Positions 30,269 to 35,269 of a stretch of DNA of 35,269 nucleotides are shown piece by piece. The stretch is from a virus. A model generated the notes under the pieces. That model was given only the letters and a program-made list of their open reading frames with translations. It was not told the DNA's origin and did no database searches. The DNA is taken from the IMG/VR virus record IMGVR_UViG_3300046169_000084, positions 1-35,269 of that record; one strand, written 5' to 3'. Each line of letters begins with the position of its first letter. Position 1 is the first letter of the stretch. A program made the position numbers and the translations under genes.

Positions 30269-30590
30269 TTATAAGTTAAAAAAGTATAGAAATAATCTAG
30301 TTGATATTCTAGATAGAACACCTAAAGATACTTTTAATGAAGCTAAACTTTGGTATTATAGGGAAAATGAATGGCTTAATAAAGTAGCTGATTATTACGA
30401 TAAAGAAGCTGAAAATATAGCCATGATTACAGCTAGATTATCGGTTCGAAATAAATGGGTTCGTAATAAAATAGATACCCAAAAGATATGTATATCTAAA
30501 AAATGGAATATACCTAGATATAAAATAAAAATATGCACACCTAGTATAAATAAAAATAAAGCTTATGATATATACGAATATCAATCGTAA
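30252..30590 (+). CDS. Unknown basic protein
   Basis: The 112-residue product is basic and Tyr/Asn/Lys-rich (NYKLKKYRNNLVDILDRTP, NEAKLWYYRENEWLNKVADYY) with a helical middle. The start overlaps the previous gene by 17 bases. Very low GC and AAA/ATA/AAT-heavy codon use set it apart from the late genes. No known family. Confidence 0.5.
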   Translation: MKKLSNYKLKKYRNNLVDILDRTPKDTFNEAKLWYYRENEWLNKVADYYDKEAENIAMITARLSVRNKWVRNKIDTQKICISKKWNIPRYKIKICTPSINKNKAYDIYEYQS

Positions 30591-30662
30591 TAAATAGAGA
30601 TGCTTTAAAAATATATAGTTTCTATAATAATCTATTATTAAATGATAAGTACGTTACAATAG

Positions 30663-30845
30663 ATGTTTGGCAAAAAAGAGCCTCTATTAAACAAATATAA
30701 TGTAGACTCTTTTAAACCTAATAAAGTAGAATATAAACAACTTGAAGATTTACATATATCTTTAGCTGAAGATTATAATCTAAAAGGATTTGAACTTCAA
30801 TCTATAATTTGGACACAAAAAAGAAATGAACACTATGGAATATAA
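30663..30845 (+). CDS. Unknown protein
   Basis: The 60-residue product contains DSFKPNKVEYKQLEDLHISL and ends WTQKRNEHYGI. It lies alone between a 72-base AT-rich gap and a broken open frame. Compositional match to its neighbours supports it; no family is recognised. Confidence 0.4.
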   Translation: MFGKKEPLLNKYNVDSFKPNKVEYKQLEDLHISLAEDYNLKGFELQSIIWTQKRNEHYGI

Positions 30846-31034
30846 TAACCTATATATAAAACTAATAGAACATAAGATAAAACAATATAAACTATCTTAG
30901 ATACTGACATAGAAAAAACTAGATTAAATAGATTAGTAAAAATGAGTAATGATAGATTATATAAAAGTATATATTTATACGAGTATAAAATATTATGTGA
31001 ATACTTCAACGATAAATTTTTAGATAGCCTATAG
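30835..31034 (+). pseudogene. Possible frameshifted small gene
   Basis: ATG 30835 opens MEYNNLYIKLIEHKIKQYKL and stops at 30900. A neighbouring frame continues without a start codon as LDTDIEKTRLNRLVKMSNDR and YEYKILCEYFNDKFLDSL to a stop at 31032-31034. The two read as one helical protein with a one-base shift near 30892. Alternatively only the 30 codons from ATG 30942 are used. It borders repeat array B. Confidence 0.35.
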
Positions 31035-31330
31035 ATTTTTATGTATCCTAGATTTCTATATATCCTATAAATTTTTATGTACCTTTAAATTTTTATATAC
31101 CCTAAATTTTTATATACCCTAAAGTAGAAATATAAATATAAATAGAAATATATCTTGAAATATAAATATATATTTACCTAGAAATAAAAATATACTTAGA
31201 AATATATATATACCTAATATTAGAATATACACTAAAGTAGGAATATATATTATATTAGAATATACCTTAAAATATATATATACCTAGAAATAGAAATATA
31301 TATTATAATATACTAGAAACTAATATTAGA
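31031..31330 (+). repeat. AT-rich repeat array B
   Basis: About fifteen degenerate units of roughly 17-20 bases run head to tail: first ATAGATTTTTATGTATCCT, AGATTTCTATATATCCT and AAATTTTTATATACCCT (twice), then AGAAATATATATATACCT-like forms. Units begin A(G/A)A and end ACC(C)T. There are no fixed-length unique spacers, so it is not a CRISPR. No protein is encoded. Confidence 0.7.
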
Positions 31331-31492
31331 TTAATTATTATACGAAAAAATAATATTTGCATATATCAAAAATGTATTTATTAATACTGTTAAAATGTGT
31401 TTACATTCTTTTACAAAATATATTTTGCATATTTGAAATATATGTTATATCTTTCTTTCAGTTACTTAAGTAACTACTTAACACTTAATTAA
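31331..31492 (+). promoter_or_regulatory. Early leader region 3: operator module and promoter
   Basis: It contains TTGCATAT (31357), TTTACATTCTTTTACA (31400-31415), and TTGCAT (31425) -17 bases- TATCTT, then ACTTAAGTAACTACTTAAC before the ATG at 31493. The same order of motifs precedes the operon at 30086. Confidence 0.55.
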
Positions 31493-31798
31493 ATGAATAC
31501 TAAAATGACTACTAAAGAATACACTATTAAAGCAGCTGAATTAAAATCTAAAATAGAAAGCCTACGCAATATTTTAGGTAAAGTAAACATACCGCCTATA
31601 TCTATAGACGATGATGGAAACGAAAGAATATACAGCTTTCAAAATGATTATATGTACGAAAGTACCGTAACCCTAAAGACTGTTAAATCTGAGATGTACG
31701 ACGTGTCTAGAGATTGTGAAAAGCTTGCCATATCATTTATGGAAATGAGATTAGACCTAGAAGCTAAAGAATGTGAAAAGCTACTAGAAAGCCTTTAA
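31493..31798 (+). CDS. Unknown coiled-coil early protein
   Basis: The 101-residue product has two helices (YTIKAAELKSKIESLRNILG and SRDCEKLAISFMEMRLDLEA) flanking a short strand region. It forms a single-gene unit between its own promoter module and a strong terminator. An internal ATG at 31505 is an alternative start. Function unknown. Confidence 0.6.
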   Translation: MNTKMTTKEYTIKAAELKSKIESLRNILGKVNIPPISIDDDGNERIYSFQNDYMYESTVTLKTVKSEMYDVSRDCEKLAISFMEMRLDLEAKECEKLLESL

Positions 31799-31807
31799 TC
31801 AACTAAA

Positions 31808-31836
31808 GGGAACCTATATACGGGTTCCCTACTTTT
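31808..31836 (+). terminator. Rho-independent terminator
   Basis: GGGAACC (31808-31814) pairs perfectly with GGTTCCC (31823-31829), followed by TACTTTT. It ends the single-gene unit at 31493-31798. Confidence 0.8.
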
Positions 31837-31868
31837 AAGCCCTTAGAACTAAAATTTGATACCTTAAA

Positions 31869-32141
31869 ATGAATATTATGGATACCTATAACGGATATAA
31901 AAATAAAGATACGTGGCAAGCTATGTTATATATAAATAATAATGATATAATATATAAAACTATATACAATATGATAGATTCTAATATTATAAAGGATATT
32001 ATATGTACCTATATATACTCTCAATTAGAAACCGATATAAAAGAAAATGATTTATCTATTGATGTAAAAAATATATGTTATAATGATATATGTGAACATA
32101 TATATTTAGATGTAGTTACTAATAATAAAATATATAATTAA
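31869..32141 (+). CDS. Unknown early protein (DUF7249-like)
   Basis: The 90-residue product begins MDTYNGYKNKDTWQAMLYIN after MNI. The Y-N-G-x-x-N-x-x-T-W-x-x-x-L-x-I-x-N-D block is a well conserved start in many small phage proteins of unknown function. The rest is Ile/Asn/Asp-rich helix. It lies in the AT-rich zone and is followed by a membrane protein gene one base later. Confidence 0.6.
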   Translation: MNIMDTYNGYKNKDTWQAMLYINNNDIIYKTIYNMIDSNIIKDIICTYIYSQLETDIKENDLSIDVKNICYNDICEHIYLDVVTNNKIYN

Positions 32142-32142
32142 A

Positions 32143-32307
32143 ATGAAATATATATTATACTCTTTACTGATTAGCTTAATGATATTATTTAGTATAGAAA
32201 CCTATACTTTAAAATATACTTTTATTCATGCTTTTATTATATGTATAAATATACTTGCGATATATTTAGTAGACAAAAAAACTAATATACTAATAACTAG
32301 AAACTAA
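32143..32307 (+). CDS. 54-residue membrane protein
   Basis: From ATG 32143 the product has two hydrophobic helices (YILYSLLISLMILFSI and FIHAFIICINILAIYLV) joined by a short polar turn, with a basic C-terminus (DKKTN). Its place right after the previous gene suggests one transcript. It could be a small membrane effector made early; AT-rich DNA raises the chance of spurious hydrophobic frames, which lowers confidence. Confidence 0.45.
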   Translation: MKYILYSLLISLMILFSIETYTLKYTFIHAFIICINILAIYLVDKKTNILITRN

Positions 32308-32538
32308 AAATATGTTAAGCCTTTACATTCTACTGTATGTTATAATATATATTATGATATACTTTAGAGTGTAACAGGGGCTATATATTAAAATGTACGC
32401 CAGATGGTTGCTGCCACCAATCCCCCCGCACAAATCAAATTTTCACCAAATGGTGTCAATGAAGGATTTTTACCTAATACGCTTGCATTTAGAAGGATTT
32501 TTACCTATAGTCTGTAAACTACAATAAATTTCTACGTA
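32308..32538. other. Noncoding stretch before the packaging genes
   Basis: This 231-base gap has a partial operator (TTTACATTCT at 32322), an AT-rich part, an abrupt GC-rich patch (about 32394-32432, including CCAATCCCCCCGCAC), a CACCA-AA-TGGTG dyad (about 32444-32455) and a direct repeat GAAGGATTTTTACCTA (32461-32476 and 32492-32507). A 44-codon frame from 32393 is probably chance. A packaging or promoter site is possible. Confidence 0.45.
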
Positions 32539-32712
32539 ATGACGTGGCACAAGAAGTCGAAGATTGAGTCAAAAGAGGAGCTGATGGAGGAGATTAAGGT
32601 GGTAATCGAGTGCTTGCACGGAATACCATCAATGTCTGATAAGCTGCCTAATTATATATATAACCGCATAGAATCCATTATAGAGTATGTCAAAGAAAAA
32701 GGCTGGGACTAA
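32539..32712 (+). CDS. Small protein preceding terminase
   Basis: The 57-residue product is helical and charged: HKKSKIESKEELMEEIKVVI, then a short turn, then NYIYNRIESIIEYVKEKGWD. GC content returns to that of the late genes here. It overlaps the terminase small subunit gene by 26 bases, so it starts the late operon. No known function. Confidence 0.5.
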   Translation: MTWHKKSKIESKEELMEEIKVVIECLHGIPSMSDKLPNYIYNRIESIIEYVKEKGWD

Positions 32713-33262
32713 CGAGTTTAGCCCTGAAGAAAAGGTCGCTATTCTAAGGGAGATTGAGGTGATGGGTAACGTGTCAAAGGTTGCCGAGAAGTGGGGCGTG
32801 TCAAGGCAAGCCATTTACAACTGGAAGGCTCAGAGAAAGAACCTTGATGAGGAGATAATAATAAGGGAGCAAGCTAAGGACGTTGTAACACGCTCAAAAT
32901 TCGACCCAGAGCTCCTAAAAGACCTTGAGCAGTACCGTAACACTCTTCAGTTCATTGGGACGCTAGAGGAGCGAAAAGAGAAGATGTCGGCTAAAGTAGA
33001 GTTCATGCTCATTAAGATTACGACTCTATTAGAGAACCATCCTGACCTAGATGAGATTCACCCGAAGGACTTGAGCAAGATAATGAAGGATTTGCATGAT
33101 GTGCGTAAAGAGCTGAGTAATGAGCCGACCATTATTATTGAGTATAAGAACAAGCTGAGGGAACAGACCCTTCAGGTTCTTCAGGACTTCTTAGACCTAG
33201 ACCAGCTTAAAGAGTTTGCTAGTAGGATGGAAGCTATCGAAGCGGACTACGAGGTTTTATGA
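32687..33262 (+). CDS. terS: Terminase small subunit candidate
   Basis: The 191-residue protein has an N-terminal helix-turn-helix (FSPEEKVAILREIEVMG, NVSKVAEKWGVSRQAIYNWK) like that of phage small terminases and IS3-type transposases. A helical core follows (LKDLEQYRNTLQFIGTLEER) with an extended coiled region and an acidic end. Located upstream of the large terminase in the late operon, it most likely recognises the packaging site and forms a ring that feeds DNA to TerL. No transposase catalytic part is present. The start lacks a strong ribosome site and is probably coupled to the previous gene. Confidence 0.65.
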   Translation: MSKKKAGTNEFSPEEKVAILREIEVMGNVSKVAEKWGVSRQAIYNWKAQRKNLDEEIIIREQAKDVVTRSKFDPELLKDLEQYRNTLQFIGTLEERKEKMSAKVEFMLIKITTLLENHPDLDEIHPKDLSKIMKDLHDVRKELSNEPTIIIEYKNKLREQTLQVLQDFLDLDQLKEFASRMEAIEADYEVL

Positions 33263-33384
33263 AAAAGTTAGTACCGATGTGCATTGTCGTATTGACCGAG
33301 TTTATAGGGTGCTTTATCTTAGGCGCATCCTGTAACTCCTTAACGACAGACCCATCGACAATCTGCAACTCAATCTGTTCTTAA
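33259..33384 (+). CDS. 41-residue membrane/lipoprotein-like protein
   Basis: From ATG 33259 the product has one hydrophobic segment with a basic start (KKLVPMCIVVLTEFIGCFIL) followed by GASCNSL and a Cys-rich tail. GASC loosely resembles a lipoprotein processing site, though the -3 residue is not ideal. It overlaps both neighbours by a few bases. A spanin-like (Rz1) or membrane accessory role is possible. Confidence 0.45.
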   Translation: MKKLVPMCIVVLTEFIGCFILGASCNSLTTDPSTICNSICS

Positions 33385-33764
33385 TGAAGATGAAGTTATT
33401 ACGCCTACGTCAGGTATGGATGTACTCTGACAATCAACCAACGGAGATTATCCTTGCGCTGGCTAATATCTTTATGGTTCCATTTGCTTTGAGCATGGAG
33501 GTTGGCACTGGTTTGTTTCTTTCTTTGATACCTGCTGTGTCGGGTATCCATCAAATAATTTGCGTGGCTTCTGACGAGATAGATTGTAGAGTGCGAGCCT
33601 CTATGATTTGTCTAGGTGTGTACCTAGCGTCAGCGGTTATGTATCTTGTAACTATAGGCTTCCCTAGTCCAACACACTACGGGTGGTTCTTATTTATAAT
33701 AGCTGCTTTCGGTAGTATGTCCAGATTATCGAGAGAAAAAATATATAAAAACAAAAATGGATAA
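33384..33764 (+). CDS. Multi-pass membrane protein
   Basis: The 126-residue product has a soluble start (LRLRQVWMYSDNQPTE) and about four hydrophobic segments (ILALANIFMVPFAL, GLFLSLIPAVSGI, ICLGVYLASAVMYLV, WFLFIIAAFGS), ending with a basic KIYKNKNG tail. Placed between packaging genes and next to a membrane-anchored coiled-coil protein, it could belong to a second lysis or membrane module. No family is recognised. Confidence 0.6.
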   Translation: MKMKLLRLRQVWMYSDNQPTEIILALANIFMVPFALSMEVGTGLFLSLIPAVSGIHQIICVASDEIDCRVRASMICLGVYLASAVMYLVTIGFPSPTHYGWFLFIIAAFGSMSRLSREKIYKNKNG

Positions 33765-34068
33765 CATCACGCAAATTGTTATTACGCTCGCAACCGTACT
33801 AGGCTCCGCTGGGGTCTGGAAGTTCTTTGAAGCTAGGCTTAAAATAAAGGCTGAGCAAAGAGAAAACGAAACCAATAATAGCGACACGATTCAGTATCGT
33901 GACGACCTAAAGAACAGGGTTCGTAACCTCGAGAACTTATTAGAAGATTCATCTGATGAAAAGGATGAGTTGCGAAGTCAAATATTAAAGCTAACAGAGG
34001 AAGTATCTGCGTTAAGGATTAAAGTCGAATTCTTGGAGAAAGAGAATGAACGGCTCAAACTCAAATAA
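33757..34068 (+). CDS. Membrane-anchored coiled-coil protein
   Basis: The 103-residue product has one N-terminal membrane segment (IVITLATVLGSAGVWKFF) and a long cytoplasmic or periplasmic coiled coil (RDDLKNRVRNLENLLEDSSD, KLTEEVSALRIKVEFLEKEN). The layout is that of an inner-membrane spanin (Rz/i-spanin) or a related small phage protein often found near terminase. It overlaps the membrane protein upstream by 8 bases. Its role in lysis is inferred only. Confidence 0.6.
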   Translation: MDNITQIVITLATVLGSAGVWKFFEARLKIKAEQRENETNNSDTIQYRDDLKNRVRNLENLLEDSSDEKDELRSQILKLTEEVSALRIKVEFLEKENERLKLK

Positions 34069-34243
34069 CATTAAACGCTACATATTTCCTGAAATGAAAG
34101 AAAACTTTATACCTAAGCCCGTACCCCTAAAAAACAAAGCACGAGTATTTAAATGCGTGGGGCAAGTATCTACTGGTAAGCGGTGCGAGGTGCAGTGCAC
34201 ACTGTGCAAACGAGCTTATGAGCCAAAAACCAAAAAAGAATAA
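34046..34243 (+). CDS. Small Cys-containing protein
   Basis: The 65-residue product has three closely placed cysteines and one before (FKCVGQVSTGKRCEVQCTLC), suggesting a small zinc-binding knuckle, and a basic end. It has a GGAG site upstream, overlaps the previous gene by 23 bases and overlaps the terminase start by 26. Packaging-associated or regulatory function unknown. Confidence 0.55.
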   Translation: MNGSNSNNIKRYIFPEMKENFIPKPVPLKNKARVFKCVGQVSTGKRCEVQCTLCKRAYEPKTKKE

Positions 34244-35033
34244 TTGGTCAGACTTATTAGTCAACATAGTAGGACACGAGCCACCTCCTGACTCGTTAGA
34301 CCTACGCAATTCTTTTATTGAAAACTGTTTAGCTGACCAAGATGGGTTCAAGGTTACCCAAGCCCAGATTCATCACACGATGCAGAAGGGTATCTATGAC
34401 TGGGAGCAACAAGCCTTGTCCATGAACGCCCGTCTCAATGGGTTGATTCGTGCACCCTACAACACAGGAAAGTCCCAGCAAGTCCCCATTGGCTTGTCAG
34501 CGTATATGACCACTCGAAAGCACGAGCTAGAAACGCTTATAGTATCTGCTGACGGTGGTATCTCAACCAAGAGGATATTATCCCTAAGAGCCTTGTTTCA
34601 GAGTGATATGTACCGCTACTGGTGCAGAGAACACAACTTCAACCCTGTTGAGTTTGACAGAACCGACACAGGTTCAACGCAGCGCATCATCGTTAAGAGC
34701 CGTAACCGTACTGGTAACCCTACCTATGAGGCGTATGCCGTACTAACCCAAACTACGGGACAACGTGCTGGTGTCCTAATTCTTGATGACGTGTGTAACG
34801 ATGAAGATAGAATATCTACGGCTCGTAGGGAAACGGTATGGAATAAAGTATCGAACACTTGGATTAAGCGTGTACACGACAAAGGTATTGTTTTAAGCGT
34901 GTGTACACCATACCATCCTAATGACGCTAACAGCAGACTTATGAAGTCAGGTATCTTCAACGTACTACAAATATCGGTAAAAGAAGATAAGACTGGTTAC
35001 ATGGTTGAGGAGTGGAATAACTTTGAAAAGTAA
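34218..35033 (+). CDS. terL: Terminase large subunit, N-terminal ATPase part (split gene)
   Basis: The 271-residue product is the ATPase motor of a large terminase: Walker A APYNTGKS at 79-86, Walker B VLILDD at 186-191, and a coupling segment SVCTPYHPND at 227-236. It ends at YMVEEWNNFEK, exactly where the linker to the nuclease begins; that linker resumes at position 506 after the inserted genes. No nuclease motif is present in this chain. It should drive DNA into the capsid by ATP hydrolysis, in complex with the separately made nuclease. Confidence 0.88.
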   Translation: MSQKPKKNNWSDLLVNIVGHEPPPDSLDLRNSFIENCLADQDGFKVTQAQIHHTMQKGIYDWEQQALSMNARLNGLIRAPYNTGKSQQVPIGLSAYMTTRKHELETLIVSADGGISTKRILSLRALFQSDMYRYWCREHNFNPVEFDRTDTGSTQRIIVKSRNRTGNPTYEAYAVLTQTTGQRAGVLILDDVCNDEDRISTARRETVWNKVSNTWIKRVHDKGIVLSVCTPYHPNDANSRLMKSGIFNVLQISVKEDKTGYMVEEWNNFEK

Positions 35034-35269
35034 AACGTGTAATACGTGTCACATCTCTAAACCATTATCTGAGTTTAACAGGGACAATCACGCATCGGAT
35101 GGTCGCAGGAGTCGTTGCAGTAAGTGTCGAAACAAATCACGAAGAGAAACAGAAAAGAAAAAATATATCTACAAAGTATTTAGAGGGATGGTGTACTGCG
35201 TTGAATGTGAAGGTTTTTATAAGATAGGGGTAACATCGTATGGTATTCGTAAACGACTTCAATCAATAC
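35023..35269 (+). CDS. GIY-YIG endonuclease with N-terminal zinc ribbon, 5' part
   Basis: The frame runs off the right edge. From TTG 35023 (GAGGAG 11 bases upstream, overlapping the terminase end by 11) it encodes KTCNTCHISKPLSEF...RRSRCSKC, a C-x2-C...C-x2-C ribbon often attached to phage homing nucleases. The GIY-YIG core then starts: VYCVE for GIY, FYKIG for YIG, and RKRLQSI with the catalytic Arg. The rest is at 2-175. The only in-frame ATG (about 35188) would lose the ribbon. Homing nuclease action on terL genes is inferred from position. Confidence 0.75.
   Translation, partial: MKSKTCNTCHISKPLSEFNRDNHASDGRRSRCSKCRNKSRRETEKKKYIYKVFRGMVYCVECEGFYKIGVTSYGIRKRLQSI

Noticed and set aside
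31031-31330. CRISPR array
   Set aside because: Repeats are degenerate and head to tail with no constant-length unique spacers; no cas genes nearby.
32393-32527. 44-codon frame before terminase
   Set aside because: It spans the direct repeats of the noncoding family, has no ribosome site, and its composition is unlike its neighbours.
34218-35269. Intein in the large terminase
   Set aside because: The ATPase part ends in a true stop codon and the nuclease part has its own start; no splicing-domain motifs (Cys/Ser start, HN end) flank the insert.
1-35269. tRNA genes and terminal direct repeats
   Set aside because: No T-loop (GGTTCGA..CC) with a matching acceptor stem was spotted by eye, and the window ends share no repeat; a tRNA scan would settle it.

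Overview
The window is almost a whole genome of a tailed bacteriophage, most likely a long-tailed siphovirus. It has the complete order terminase small subunit, split terminase large subunit, portal, scaffold, coat, head-tail connectors, tail tubes, frameshifted tail chaperone pair, 755-residue tape measure, baseplate and fibres. A replication and recombination block and a lysis pair run on the opposite strand. I see no integrase, repressor/Cro pair, tRNA or ribosomal gene, so nothing points to a prophage. Ribosome binding sites are mixed: several strong AAGGAGG-like sites, many weak ones. The host cannot be named from sequence alone; the fibre language and small-gene repertoire resemble environmental (marine-type) phages.

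Layout, read as a circle. (1) Late genes, + strand: from about 32.5 kb through the right edge, then 1 to 20.87 kb. The two window edges lie in the same GIY-YIG endonuclease gene and nearly join, so the molecule is circular or circularly permuted. (2) Minus-strand block, 27.35 down to 20.87 kb: recombination genes (RecE-like nuclease, a frameshifted ssDNA/annealing-type gene), two more PD-(D/E)XK nucleases, a winged-helix protein, a DnaB-type helicase and an SSB-like protein. After three tandem terminators come an M15 peptidase, a holin candidate, an unknown gene, a free-standing DnaA domain IV and a small membrane protein. (3) Early + strand block, 27.45 to 32.3 kb: a lambda-O-like initiator carrying four iterons inside its gene (probable origin), then small unknown genes in increasingly AT-rich DNA, separated by noncoding arrays of a degenerate repeat.

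The main points are these. The large terminase is broken exactly between its ATPase and nuclease domains by a GIY-YIG nuclease gene plus a catalytically degenerate resolvase-fold gene. A stand-alone DnaA domain IV is encoded near two perfect DnaA boxes, and each box overlaps the -10 element of a minus-strand promoter: its own, and that of the recombination/replication operon. Four GTGTA-N5-TACAC iterons in the O-like gene keep both arms even where the spacer has changed. A recombination gene carries two identical one-base lesions. A family of AT-rich repeats and a TTTACATTCTTTTACA/TTGCATAT module precede the early operons.

Together these suggest an initiator-controlled switch at 27.4 kb: O-like protein at the iterons, DnaB helicase and SSB at the fork, and DnaA-domain repression of the leftward promoters. 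Structural genes would be expressed later from the long + strand operon, which ends at a strong terminator buried in the convergent membrane-protein gene at 20.89 kb.
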